A DNA stretch of 64,000 nucleotides, taken from the NCBI GenBank assembly GCA_041687755.1, contig JBDNJM010000094.1:24448-88447 (forward strand), given 5' to 3'. Origin of the DNA: JBDNJM01 sp041687755. GTDB taxonomy: Bacteria > Planctomycetota > UBA1135 > GCA-002686595. The notes beneath the pieces are model-generated. The model did no database searches. It saw only the letters and a program-made list of their open reading frames with translations, and was not told the DNA's origin. Below are positions 34,877 through 43,709 of this stretch, piece after piece (positions within the stretch are counted from its first letter, which is position 1; each line of letters opens with the position of its first letter). The position numbers and the translations under genes are program-made.

Positions 34877-36109
34877 ATGTCGATCGCGATCCTTCTGCTC
34901 TTCCTCGCGCCCCAGGCCACGCTGGCCGGCGCGGCACCTGCGACCGTGCCGGTCGAATCCCCGGCCGCCGACCAGGAATCCGCTCTCGTCGACGCCGAGA
35001 TCGAGCCCTGGCGACGCGAGCTGCTGATGCTCGCCTTCGACGCCGTCTCGGCGTTCCCGCTCGAGCCGCACATCAAGAACCGCAGCCGCGCCCAGGAGCA
35101 GGTCGCGGAGACCGCGCTCGAGCTGGGCCAGCTCGCGCTGGTGGCCGAGTTCGCAGGCGACATTGCGAACTGGCGCCGCGGTGCGGTGGAGGCCGCGCTC
35201 GCGCTGCAGCTCATCGAAGCTGGGTACCCGGCACCCGCGGAGCCGCTGCTGGTGCGGGCCGCTGAGGCGGCGGCCGCGGCGGGGGAGGACGTCGCCCAGG
35301 GCTGGCGGCGAGATCGGATCTTGGCGCGGATCGCGCTCGCCCAGAGCAAGCTGGGCCGCACCGTCGATCCGAGCCTCGAGATCGAGGCGTCCGAGCAGGG
35401 CGGGCTGCGCGCCGACCGGATGCGCCATGCGAGCCCTGAGCAGATCGAGGTTGAGCTGCAGATTCTTCAGCAGGCCGTCGAGATCGATGACTTCGAGGGC
35501 ACGAAGGCGGCGATCCAGGCCTACGTCGTGCTGCACGACCGCTTCTACGACAACGCCGCACAGCGCGAGCGCTTCGAGGGGCTCAACCGCGCCGCCTGGC
35601 AGGGCATCCCGATCCCGCTGGCTGTGCAGGCCGAGCTCTCGATGGCCGAGACGGCTGTTCGCCACGGCGACGCCGTAGACGCCCGCCGCCTGATCGACGG
35701 AGCGATGGAGCACGTCGCCGGCTCGCGCTGGGCGCCCGAGCACCGGGTGCCCGTCGAGGCCAGGCTCGCCGCGCTCAACCACAGCGCAGGCCGCGCTGAT
35801 GAGGCGCGCGCCCAGGCCAACGCGGCGTTCGCGATGTTCGACGAGAACGCGGAACAGATCATCAGTATTTACCGCGCGGAGGCCCTCATCCCGCTGGCGG
35901 AGGCCTTCATGGTCCTCGAGACTCCGGCCACCGCGGGCGCCCTGTACCTGCGCGCCCTCGAAGAAGCCTGGATCAACCCGAACTCGCGGCCCCGTGCCGA
36001 GGACTTCGCGGCGATCTGTTGCTCGATGGCCAAGGTCGGCCACGAGCCTGGGGAGGACCTCGTCGAGCGCATGGCGACCGCCCGCGGAGAGCTCGGGGAT
36101 CCCTGGTAG
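34877..36109 (+). CDS. secreted helical-repeat (TPR-like) protein
   Basis: This gene encodes about 410 residues from the ATG at 34877, which gives a signal peptide (MSIAILLLFLAPQATLAGAA). The rest is all-alpha, with Ala/Leu/Glu-rich antiparallel helix pairs spaced 34-40 residues apart: 'AEPLLVRAAEAAAAAGE', 'RRDRILARIALAQSKLGR', 'VQAELSMAETAVRHGDAVDA' and 'VEARLAALNHSAGRADEARA'. This is consistent with degenerate TPR repeats and a periplasmic scaffold. There is no catalytic motif. It lies 132 nt downstream of the beta-helix gene, with a short hairpin at 34765-34781 in the gap, and 154 nt upstream of the receptor gene. Its position suggests a role in the same uptake system, perhaps as an assembly or accessory protein. 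The function is unknown. Confidence 0.72.
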   Translation: MSIAILLLFLAPQATLAGAAPATVPVESPAADQESALVDAEIEPWRRELLMLAFDAVSAFPLEPHIKNRSRAQEQVAETALELGQLALVAEFAGDIANWRRGAVEAALALQLIEAGYPAPAEPLLVRAAEAAAAAGEDVAQGWRRDRILARIALAQSKLGRTVDPSLEIEASEQGGLRADRMRHASPEQIEVELQILQQAVEIDDFEGTKAAIQAYVVLHDRFYDNAAQRERFEGLNRAAWQGIPIPLAVQAELSMAETAVRHGDAVDARRLIDGAMEHVAGSRWAPEHRVPVEARLAALNHSAGRADEARAQANAAFAMFDENAEQIISIYRAEALIPLAEAFMVLETPATAGALYLRALEEAWINPNSRPRAEDFAAICCSMAKVGHEPGEDLVERMATARGELGDPW

Positions 36110-36263
36110 GGGCCTGGGGTGGCCTCTAGGGGGCTTGATCGTCGACCGGCCGCTGGTGAGCTCGACTCGCCGGCGGCCGGCACTCGTTCGGGCCCGAGTC
36201 GTCCCACAGGGGGGTTCATTCAGTTCACGCCGCGCCTTTACGAGCGCTTTAACCCGCGCCCCT

Positions 36264-39200
36264 ATGGTCCCGCGCATCGGCCGAGGACCCCCCCCGCCGA
36301 ACCCCCTCGCTCCCGCCCCGATCCAGGGTCTTCCCCCCCCAGGCCTCGCCTTGTTCACCCGCCGAGCTAGCTGCCTCTTCGTCGTTGCCATTCTGCTGCA
36401 CGGCCGCTCCGCGGCCTGGGCCCAGCAAACTGGCGCGATTCGCGGCATCCTGCTGGACGCCGACTTCGACGTGCCGCTGCCGGGCGTGACGGTCTCGGTC
36501 GATCCGAGCGGGCGATCGGTGACGAGCGGTCCCCAGGGGTCCTACCTGCTCGACCAGCTGCCGCCTGGTCTCTACACCGTGCGCTTCCGCAAGACGCCGG
36601 GGTACCTGCCCGCCGTGCGGCGCGAGATTCGGGTCAGGGCAGGCCAGCTCGTCGAGCTCGACGTGGCGCTCGAGGGCGACTACACGGTCCTCGAGGACTT
36701 CACGGTCGAGGACGCGCTCTCGTTTGGCGCGGGTACCGAGGCGGAGCTGCTTTCTGTGCGCTTCGAGAGCTCGGCGGTGCTCGACGCGATCAGCTCGGAG
36801 TTGCTCAGTCGCGCCGGCGCCAGCGATGCCGCGGACGCGGTCAACCTGATCGCGGGCGCTTCGGTCCAGGACGGCAAGTTCGCGGTCGTGCGCGGCCTGC
36901 CTGACCGCTACATCTCGAGCCAGGTCAACGGCCTGCGGGTACCGAGCGCGGACGAGGACAAGCGCGCGGTCGAGCTCGACCAGTTCCCCGCGGCCGTGAT
37001 TGAGACGATCCAGATCTCGAAGACGTTCACTCCCGACCAGCAGGGCGACGCGTCGGGCGGGGCGGTCAACGTGGTGCTCAAGAGCATCCCCGCGGAGCCG
37101 GTCTTCCAGATCAAGGGGCAGTTCGGAGCGAACAGCCAGGTCACAGGCGTCAACGACTTCCTGACCTACGACGGCGGGGGCGTGGGTGGCTTCGGCTTCG
37201 AGGGCGACTCCCGCGATCCCCAGCTCGACAACATCGGCGACAACTGGACCGGCGCGGTTGGCACGCGAACCGACCAGGCGCCGATCGACACCAAGTGGTC
37301 GCTGGCGACAGGCGGCTCGACCGAGCTCGACGAAGGGTCCGTCTTCGGCGGCTTCTTCAGCCTGTTCTACGAGCGCGATAGCGAGCTGATCGAGAACGCC
37401 CGCGACGACTCCCTGTGGGTGGACACGCCGGGTGAGGGCCTCGTGCCCCAGATCACGGGCGAAAGCGTCGGCGACGGCAACTTCACGACGAACCTGTTCG
37501 ATATCACCCGGAGCTCTCAGCTGGTGCAGTGGGGGGGGCTTGCGAGCGTCGGCTACGAGGCCGACAAGCACGAAATTGGCCTGTCGTTCCTCTACACCCG
37601 CACGGCGGAAGACCGCGCGATCTTGGCGACCGACACGCGCGGCAAGGAGTTCTTCTTCCCGGGGTATGACCCGAACGACCCTACGGGACCGGGCAACCAG
37701 CCGGACGACACGGACACGGCTCCGTACCTGCGCACGGAGACGCTTGAGTACACCGAGCGCCAGGTGGGCACGCTGCAGCTCACGGGCGGCCACGAATTGC
37801 CCTTCGACGGCCTGCGGCTCTCCGACGCGTTTGAGTTCACGGCTCCGCGAGTCGACTGGGCCATTGCGAGCTCGTTCGCCGTGCTGGACCAGCCCGACAA
37901 GCGCGACTTTGGCGCCCGCTGGCGCGCGCGCAGCTTCAATCCAGGCCTGCCCGAGTTCGGCATCGATCCGTTCTTCACGCCGCCCGAGTGGTTCGTTCTG
38001 ACGCCGTCGCAGAACATCAACCTCGGCAACCTGCAGCGCACTTACAAGAAGATCGACGAGGACTCCCTGCAGCTCTCGGCCGACCTGACGCTGCCCTTCG
38101 ATCAATGGACCGGCGACGAGGGCGCGCTCTCCTTCGGCGTGTACCGCGACAAGGTCGACCGCAAGTTCGATCAGGACACCTTCAGCAACTTCGGCGACCA
38201 ATCGACCTACCAGGGCGACTTCGACGACCCCTGGTCGGGCGTCTTTTCCAGCGAGGACCACCCCGTGTTCGCCTCGGAGGTCGACGTGGACTACGTGGGC
38301 GAGCAGGAGATCCAGGCCCTCTACGGGATGATCGATCTGCCGCTCAGCCCGACGCTGACGCTGGTCGGAGGGGCGCGCTTCGAGAGCACGGACATCTCGG
38401 TCGTCAACACCGCTGAGGATGACGCGATTTGGTTCCCGCCGGGGAACCCGAGTCCGGTGGACCTGCTGCCCGGCGAAGCCGACGTCCAGTTCGACTCGAA
38501 TGATATCCTGCCGGCGCTGGGCCTGACCTATCGGCCGAAGGAGTGGCTGACCCTGCGCGCGGCGTACTCAGAGACGATCGCGCGCCAGACTTTTAAGGAG
38601 CTCACGCCCGTTATCCAGCAGGAGTTCCTTGGCGGCCCGCTGTTTGTCGGCAACCCGGAGCTGACGACCAGCAATCTGGAGAACTTCGACCTGCGTGCGG
38701 ACGTCACGCCCTATGAGGGCGGCCTGTTCTCGGTGTCCTGGTTCCACAAGAACATCGAGAACCCGATTGAGAACGTGCAGCGCCTGGTGGGCTTCGACTT
38801 CACCACGCCCGTCAACTATCCCGAGGGGGAGTTGACCGGCTACGAGTTCGAAATCCGCCAGGACCTGAGCCTGATCTGGAACGGATTTCGGGGCCTGAAA
38901 CTGGGTGGAAACGCCACCTTTATCGACTCCGAAGTAACGCTCTCAGCCGAGGAAAGCGTCGGTTTCTCAGAGCCGAACATCGACGCTCCGCTGTTCCAGC
39001 GCGACGCCACGAACGCGCCGGACTTCCTCTACAACCTGTACTTGACCTACGACCTGCCGGACACCGGCACGCAGCTGTCCCTTTTCTACACGGTCAAGGG
39101 CGACACGCTCATCGCAGGCGCAGGCGAGAGCGAGGGCAACTTCGTTCCCAACGTCTACGAGCAGGAATTCGGCACGCTGAACTTCAACCTCTCCCAACGC

Positions 39201-39356
39201 GTGGGCGACCACTGGATCTTCCAGTTCCAGGCCAAGAACCTGACGAACCCCGCGATCAACACCATCTACCGCTCCGACTTCATTGAGTCGGACACGATTC
39301 AGACGTCGTTCACGCGCGGCATCGAATACTCGCTCGGCTTCTCCTTCATTCCTTGA
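36264..39356 (+). CDS. TonB-dependent outer-membrane receptor with carboxypeptidase-regulatory-like N-terminal domain
   Basis: This gene encodes about 1,030 residues. I chose the ATG at 36264; a signal peptide (ASCLFVVAILLHGRSAAWAQ) follows after some 30 residues, so a start nearer 36351 (TTG) is possible. After the signal, 'GAIRGILLDADFDVPLPGVT' begins a carboxypeptidase-regulatory-like fold. Next come the plug domain ('DAISSELLSRAGASDAADAV', 'VVRGLPDRYISSQVNGLRVP', 'IQISKTFTPDQQGDASGGAV') and a 22-strand beta-barrel ending in an aromatic C-terminal strand (SLGFSFIP). The domain order is that of OMF-TBDT/'Oar-like' receptors, which import oligosaccharides, metal chelates or peptides. The substrate cannot be read. 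The downstream genes supply the matching energy-transducing complex. Confidence 0.93.
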   Translation: MVPRIGRGPPPPNPLAPAPIQGLPPPGLALFTRRASCLFVVAILLHGRSAAWAQQTGAIRGILLDADFDVPLPGVTVSVDPSGRSVTSGPQGSYLLDQLPPGLYTVRFRKTPGYLPAVRREIRVRAGQLVELDVALEGDYTVLEDFTVEDALSFGAGTEAELLSVRFESSAVLDAISSELLSRAGASDAADAVNLIAGASVQDGKFAVVRGLPDRYISSQVNGLRVPSADEDKRAVELDQFPAAVIETIQISKTFTPDQQGDASGGAVNVVLKSIPAEPVFQIKGQFGANSQVTGVNDFLTYDGGGVGGFGFEGDSRDPQLDNIGDNWTGAVGTRTDQAPIDTKWSLATGGSTELDEGSVFGGFFSLFYERDSELIENARDDSLWVDTPGEGLVPQITGESVGDGNFTTNLFDITRSSQLVQWGGLASVGYEADKHEIGLSFLYTRTAEDRAILATDTRGKEFFFPGYDPNDPTGPGNQPDDTDTAPYLRTETLEYTERQVGTLQLTGGHELPFDGLRLSDAFEFTAPRVDWAIASSFAVLDQPDKRDFGARWRARSFNPGLPEFGIDPFFTPPEWFVLTPSQNINLGNLQRTYKKIDEDSLQLSADLTLPFDQWTGDEGALSFGVYRDKVDRKFDQDTFSNFGDQSTYQGDFDDPWSGVFSSEDHPVFASEVDVDYVGEQEIQALYGMIDLPLSPTLTLVGGARFESTDISVVNTAEDDAIWFPPGNPSPVDLLPGEADVQFDSNDILPALGLTYRPKEWLTLRAAYSETIARQTFKELTPVIQQEFLGGPLFVGNPELTTSNLENFDLRADVTPYEGGLFSVSWFHKNIENPIENVQRLVGFDFTTPVNYPEGELTGYEFEIRQDLSLIWNGFRGLKLGGNATFIDSEVTLSAEESVGFSEPNIDAPLFQRDATNAPDFLYNLYLTYDLPDTGTQLSLFYTVKGDTLIAGAGESEGNFVPNVYEQEFGTLNFNLSQRVGDHWIFQFQAKNLTNPAINTIYRSDFIESDTIQTSFTRGIEYSLGFSFIP

Positions 39357-39370
39357 ACGGGCATCGCACC

Positions 39371-40189
39371 ATGAGCCTCTACAACAATCCTTCTGGGCGC
39401 GGTTCGCGCCTCAAGACTCTTCTCGGCGGTTCCCTTGCCGTCGGGTTCGCCGCCCTGATCGGGCCGCTCGGCACTTCGGTGACCCAGGAAGCCGATCTGC
39501 AGGGCACTCGCGACGCCTACGCCGCCTGGCTAGAGACCGAGCTGCTGATCAGCGAGGAAACGCGCGACTGGCGACTCAGCGAGGACGAGCGCATGGAGAG
39601 CATCCGTCTGATCGAGCGCGAACTCGCGACGCTCGTCAAGCAGACTGAAGAGACCGAGGCGGCCATCGCTGAGTCGGACGCGCGGCGCGCAACGATGACG
39701 GCCGAGCTGGACGCCCAAGAGGCGGGCGTGGCCTCGCTCGCCGAGCGCATTCCCGCGTTCGAGCAGCGCCTGCGCGAGCTGCTGCCGCGCCTGCCCTTCC
39801 CGCTACGCAAATCCCAGGCCCTGGGCCTGCTCGAGCCGCGCCTGCCCGAGGCGGGCGCGGAGACCGAGATCCCGCTCTCCCAGCGGTACCTGACGGTCGT
39901 TGGCATCCTCAACGAAGTCGACAAGTTCCAGCGCGACCTGCACGTCGTCTCGCAGCGCCACACGCTCGGCAACGGCCAGCAAGTGTCGGCGGAGACCCTG
40001 TATTTAGGCATGAGCCTCGCGTTCTACGTCACCGCGGACGGCGAGCACGCCGGGCGCGGGTTCCCCGGTGCGGACGGCTGGACCTGGGTCGTCGCCGATG
40101 AGTCTGCCGATCAGATCGCGGACGCGATCGCGGTCCGTAAGGGCGACCTGCCCGCGAGCTTTCTCTCCCTGCCTGTCGATATCCGCTGA
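39371..40189 (+). CDS. DUF3450 family periplasmic protein
   Basis: This gene encodes about 272 residues from the ATG at 39371. A TTG 18 nt upstream would overlap the receptor stop and is an alternative. The N-terminus is signal-peptide-like (LKTLLGGSLAVGFAALIG). A long coiled coil follows ('ERELATLVKQTEETEAAIAE', then 'MTAELDAQEAGVASLAERIP'), and then the family pattern 'FPLRKSQALGLLEPRLPEA', 'LTVVGILNEVDKFQRDLHVV' and 'ETLYLGMSLAFYVTADGEHA'. DUF3450 proteins are encoded next to TtpC-type ExbB and TonB2-like genes in vibrios and shewanellae, where they are thought to belong to the energy-transducing complex. The operon order here matches, which supports the call. Confidence 0.87.
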   Translation: MSLYNNPSGRGSRLKTLLGGSLAVGFAALIGPLGTSVTQEADLQGTRDAYAAWLETELLISEETRDWRLSEDERMESIRLIERELATLVKQTEETEAAIAESDARRATMTAELDAQEAGVASLAERIPAFEQRLRELLPRLPFPLRKSQALGLLEPRLPEAGAETEIPLSQRYLTVVGILNEVDKFQRDLHVVSQRHTLGNGQQVSAETLYLGMSLAFYVTADGEHAGRGFPGADGWTWVVADESADQIADAIAVRKGDLPASFLSLPVDIR

Positions 40190-40209
40190 GGCGCAGCACC
40201 AACGAACCC

Positions 40210-41757
40210 ATGAAACTCTTCATCCTGACGGCCCTCGCCGTCTGTGGTCCGGCGGTCCCGGCTTCTGCCTCTCAAGAGGCCGACTTCCAGAGCGCGTCCG
40301 GTGGCATCCAAGACCAGCGTCAGGCCGCGGTCGAGCGCCTCGCCCAGCTGCGTGAGGACGTGGCGAATTCGCTGCTTCCGCTCAGCCAACGGTTGCGCAA
40401 GCTCGAGGGCCAGAGCTCCGCGGCCCGGACGCGATTCAACGACGTCAAGCGCAAGCTGGACGGCAGCGTCGTCGAACTCGACAACCTCGAGTTCTCCGTC
40501 AAGAGGGGCGCGGCCGACACCAACGGGTTGACCAACACGCTCTCGGGCTACGCGAGCAACTTCGACTCCCGCGTGCACATCGCAGAGCGCGAGCTGTACA
40601 AGCCCTTGATCGACGCCGCGACTGCCGCGGCCAATGCACCTGACGCGACACCGGCCGAGGTCTTCGCCCTGCAGGCAGACATCGTCGACGCCTCCTTCGA
40701 GCGCATCGAGGAGGCGCTGGGCGGCCGGCTGTTCGCCGGCACGGCCGTCGACGCCGGTGGCCTGGTGGAGCGCGGCACCTTCGCGGTCTTCGGCCCGATC
40801 GCCGTGTTCCGGTCCGAGACCGGCACGAAGGTCGGCACCGTCGAGCAGCCGGTGAACTCCTACGAGCCGACGCTCCAGCCCTTCGCCGATCCTGTCCTGG
40901 CCGAGGCGGCCGGCGGCCTAGTGGCCACGGGCAGCGGCCGCCTGCCGACCGACCCGACCCTGGGCAACGCCCACAAGCTGGCGGACACCGAAGAGACGGT
41001 GCTTGAGGAGATCCAGAAGGGTGGGCTCGTGATCATTCCGATCTTCGTGATGGCCGGCATCGCGCTGGCGATGGCGCTGTACCGCTGGGTCGGCCTGACC
41101 CTGACGCGTATGCCGTCCCGTAAGAAGGTCACGGCTCTGCTCGACGCGGTCGGCCAGCGCGACAGCGACCAGGCTGAGGTCGTCGCGCGCTCGATGCGCG
41201 GGCCCGCCGGCAAGATGCTGACCGCGGGTGCGGAGCACCTCGGAGAGCCGACGGAGCTGATCGAAGAGGTCATGTACGAGCGGCTCTTGACGACAAAGAT
41301 CAAGCTCAACGCCATGCTGCCGTTCATCGCGATCTGCGCCGCGTCGGCTCCGCTGCTCGGTCTACTGGGCACGGTCACCGGCATCATTCGAACCTTCCAG
41401 CTGATTACGCTGTACGGCTCGGGCGACGTGAAGACGCTCTCCGGCGGCATCTCGGAGGCGCTGATCACGACCAAATACGGTCTCGTGGTCGCGATTCCGT
41501 CGCTCTTGCTGCACGCGTTCCTGTCGCGCAAGGCGCGCGGGATCAGCGCCCGCATGGAGACGCTCGCCATGGGCTTCGTCAACCGCGTCGGCGTGTCGTA
41601 CCGGGCGCACGGCAACCTGAAGGAAACCAGCCTGCAGCCCGCACCGGATCCCAAGCTGGTCCGCGATCAGGTCCAGGCGATCCTTGGTGAGATGCTGGGC
41701 GAAGACGCCCGGGTGTCCGGCGATCCGGTCGGGTCCACGGCCACCGGAGCCAATTAG
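40210..41757 (+). CDS. MotA/TolQ/ExbB family proton channel protein with large periplasmic N-terminal domain (TtpC-like)
   Basis: This gene encodes 515 residues. A signal peptide (ends VPASASQEAD) is followed by about 240 residues with coiled-coil character. A membrane helix (IQKGGLVIIPIFVMAGIALA) at about 275-295 opens the ExbB domain: 'MLPFIAICAASAPLLGLLGT', 'VTGIIRTFQLITLYGSGDVK', 'ISEALITTKYGLVVAIPSLL', the conserved TolQ/ExbB core with the helix-3 Thr/Pro pattern. The extra N-terminal domain and length match TtpC, the third protein of the Vibrio TonB2 system. It should form part of the inner-membrane proton channel that powers TonB. It is spaced 20 nt after DUF3450 and 9 nt before the second ExbB gene. 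Confidence 0.9.
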   Translation: MKLFILTALAVCGPAVPASASQEADFQSASGGIQDQRQAAVERLAQLREDVANSLLPLSQRLRKLEGQSSAARTRFNDVKRKLDGSVVELDNLEFSVKRGAADTNGLTNTLSGYASNFDSRVHIAERELYKPLIDAATAAANAPDATPAEVFALQADIVDASFERIEEALGGRLFAGTAVDAGGLVERGTFAVFGPIAVFRSETGTKVGTVEQPVNSYEPTLQPFADPVLAEAAGGLVATGSGRLPTDPTLGNAHKLADTEETVLEEIQKGGLVIIPIFVMAGIALAMALYRWVGLTLTRMPSRKKVTALLDAVGQRDSDQAEVVARSMRGPAGKMLTAGAEHLGEPTELIEEVMYERLLTTKIKLNAMLPFIAICAASAPLLGLLGTVTGIIRTFQLITLYGSGDVKTLSGGISEALITTKYGLVVAIPSLLLHAFLSRKARGISARMETLAMGFVNRVGVSYRAHGNLKETSLQPAPDPKLVRDQVQAILGEMLGEDARVSGDPVGSTATGAN

Positions 41758-41766
41758 GGGAGCACC

Positions 41767-42567
41767 ATGGAGTTCATCCAGTCCATCCCCACGCGGTTCG
41801 CGCACCTCATCGACGAGACCCTCGTGGTCTGGCAGGCCGGCGGCTGGGCGATGTACGCCATTGCCCTGATCGCCTTGATCATGTTCGGCATGGGGACCAG
41901 CATCCTCGTGCGGCTCCTCGCCAAGCGCCACGGGCGCTTCTCGGAGTCGGAGTGGCGCCGCTGGATCTCGCGTCCCGCGGAGCGCGAAGGCACGGTCGGC
42001 GAGATCTTGGACGCCACGGCCGATCAGCCGCACCTCGAGGCTCTGGGCCTCGCGTTCGAGCAGGTGCGCGCCAGCGAGGTCGCGCCCTTTGCGCGCGATC
42101 TCAAGGTCATGAAGGTCTGCGTGAGCGCGGCTCCGCTGATGGGCTTGCTCGGCACGGTCACAGGCATGCTCTCGACCTTCGGCGCACTCGCCGCGGGATC
42201 GGGCGGTGACGAGACCATGAGCATGATCGCCAAGGGCATCTCGGAGGCGCTGATCACGACGGAGACAGGCCTCGTCGTCGCGCTCCCTGGCCTGTTCCTC
42301 CAGGCGCAGCTCCAGCGCCGCTATGAGCGCTACCGGGCATTCCTGGCGCACCTCGAAACGGTGACGACTCAGGTGCTGTACCGGCGGCGCAACTCCGGCG
42401 AGGTCCTGGCGGCTCGCAAGGTCGCCCAGGAGCAGATCAGCCGCCGCCTGCGCGAGCGCCTGGGGCCGGGCAGCGTGCCCAACTTGATGCCGCTGGATCT
42501 CGGCGGCGACGCGAACCCCAGCGGTTCGACGACGAGCTTGGGCGGCACCGTGCCGGCTCACTACTGA
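41767..42567 (+). CDS. exbB: ExbB-type MotA/TolQ/ExbB proton channel protein
   Basis: This gene encodes 266 residues with three membrane helices: 'WAMYAIALIALIMFGMGTSI', then 'VCVSAAPLMGLLGTVTGMLS' and 'ISEALITTETGLVVALPGLF', the canonical ExbB/TolQ core. The cytoplasmic loop between helices 1 and 2 is short. The C-terminus after the last helix ('RYRAFLAHLETVTTQVLYRR') is cytoplasmic, extended and Gly/Ser-rich. With the TtpC-like and ExbD proteins it should form the pentameric channel. The spacing, 9 nt after the TtpC-like gene and 43 nt before exbD, is operon-like. A weak purine-rich ribosome-binding site (ggggag) precedes the ATG. Confidence 0.9.
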   Translation: MEFIQSIPTRFAHLIDETLVVWQAGGWAMYAIALIALIMFGMGTSILVRLLAKRHGRFSESEWRRWISRPAEREGTVGEILDATADQPHLEALGLAFEQVRASEVAPFARDLKVMKVCVSAAPLMGLLGTVTGMLSTFGALAAGSGGDETMSMIAKGISEALITTETGLVVALPGLFLQAQLQRRYERYRAFLAHLETVTTQVLYRRRNSGEVLAARKVAQEQISRRLRERLGPGSVPNLMPLDLGGDANPSGSTTSLGGTVPAHY

Positions 42568-42610
42568 CCCTTCTCTGCTCTACCGCACCTTCCCCTAAGC
42601 ACACGACACC

Positions 42611-43024
42611 ATGGGACGTTTCAGCGACGCCGCCGCAGAAGAAGAACTTGAAGCCGGGATCGACATGTCCCCGCTGATCGATTGCGTCTTCATCCTGCTG
42701 ATCTTCTTCATCGTCACCACCGTGTTCGTCGAGGAGACGGGCGTCGAGGTGGACAAGCCCCAGGCCGCCTCCGCCAGCGACCTCGAAAAGAGCAGCATTT
42801 TGATCGCGCTGACCGACAAGGGCCAGGTCATCTATGGCGGCGAGAACATCACGCTCGCCGGCGTTCAGCCGCTGGTGAAGCGCATGGTCCAGGCCGAGAT
42901 GATGCCCGTGATCGTGCAGGCCGACGAGGCTGCCGAGTCCGGACTGCTGGTGCGGATCATCGACGAGGCCAAGCTCGGCGGAGCCGAGAAGGTCAGCATC
43001 GCCACGCAGATGGGCAACGGCTGA
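42611..43024 (+). CDS. exbD: ExbD/TolR family biopolymer transport protein
   Basis: This gene encodes 137 residues. A single membrane helix (DMSPLIDCVFILLIFFIVTT) contains the conserved, functionally essential Asp of ExbD/TolR ('DMSPLIDCVFILL'). The periplasmic domain follows, with 'ILIALTDKGQVIYGGENITL' and 'MPVIVQADEAAESGLLVRII'. It joins the ExbB proteins to harness the proton gradient for TonB. It is followed directly (7 nt) by the TonB-like gene, as in vibrio TonB2 operons. No unusual residues seen. Confidence 0.93.
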   Translation: MGRFSDAAAEEELEAGIDMSPLIDCVFILLIFFIVTTVFVEETGVEVDKPQAASASDLEKSSILIALTDKGQVIYGGENITLAGVQPLVKRMVQAEMMPVIVQADEAAESGLLVRIIDEAKLGGAEKVSIATQMGNG

Positions 43025-43031
43025 GTTGGCC

Positions 43032-43688
43032 ATGAAGAGCACGAATCGCAGGGCCGAGAGCGCAATGACGCTGCTGCGCGGCGCCGTTGCCCTGCTGGGC
43101 GCGGCCGTCCTGACGGCGTCCTGCTTCATGGTTCTGCCGATCATTCAGGCCATTACCTCAGGCCCCAGCGCTGACACCCTGCTGCGAGCCGCGAACGCTG
43201 CCCTGCCCGAGCCCGAGCCTGAGCCCGAGCCCGAGGTGGAGCCCGAACCCGAGGAGGAGCCTGAGGAGGAGCCGGAGCCTGAGGTGGAGCCGGAGTTCCA
43301 GACCCTGGATCTGGCGCAGCTTGAGCTGTCCCTGAACGCTGGCGCGGGCGCCGGCTTCGGTGGGGGAGCTATTGCTCTCGATCTCGGCGGCCTGCTCGGC
43401 GGCGCTGGCGTCGGAGGCCCGGGAGACCTGACGGTCACCTCGCCGCCGAACGCGATCTTCCGCAGGCCGCCGGTCAAGGACGCGCGCATGACCGAACGCT
43501 GCCCCGCCGAGGTCACCGTCGTGTTCGAGGTGGACGACGAGGGCCGCGTGAGCAAGCCCCGTGTCTCCGCGTCGACCGACCCCGCGTTCGACCGCGCCGT
43601 GCTCGCCGCTATCGCGAAGTGGCGCTTCGAGGCCAAGCCGACCGCAGGCGACACCGGCCATCGCATGAAACAGACCTTCAATTTCTAA
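43032..43688 (+). CDS. tonB: TonB family energy-transducing protein
   Basis: This gene encodes about 218 residues. I chose the ATG at 43032; a TTG 6 nt upstream is possible. An N-terminal membrane helix (LLGAAVLTASCFMVLPIIQA) anchors the protein. A Pro/Glu-rich spacer (repeated EPEP and EEEPE units, about 43207-43300) lets it span the periplasm; it has Glu where many TonB proteins have Lys. A glycine-rich stretch (GAGAGFGGGAIALDLGGLLG) precedes the C-terminal TonB box-binding domain: 'PAEVTVVFEVDDEGRVSKPR', 'DRAVLAAIAKWRFEAKPTAG'. It should contact the TonB box of the receptor encoded at 36264-39356. The acidic spacer is unusual. Confidence 0.92.
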   Translation: MKSTNRRAESAMTLLRGAVALLGAAVLTASCFMVLPIIQAITSGPSADTLLRAANAALPEPEPEPEPEVEPEPEEEPEEEPEPEVEPEFQTLDLAQLELSLNAGAGAGFGGGAIALDLGGLLGGAGVGGPGDLTVTSPPNAIFRRPPVKDARMTERCPAEVTVVFEVDDEGRVSKPRVSASTDPAFDRAVLAAIAKWRFEAKPTAGDTGHRMKQTFNF

Positions 43689-43709
43689 GAGCATCTCTTG
43701 TTCATCGAC

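Noticed and set aside
36249..38261. Long minus-strand open frame opposite the TonB receptor
   Set aside because: It is a shadow of the receptor: composition is rich in Arg, Ala and Val with no domain pattern.
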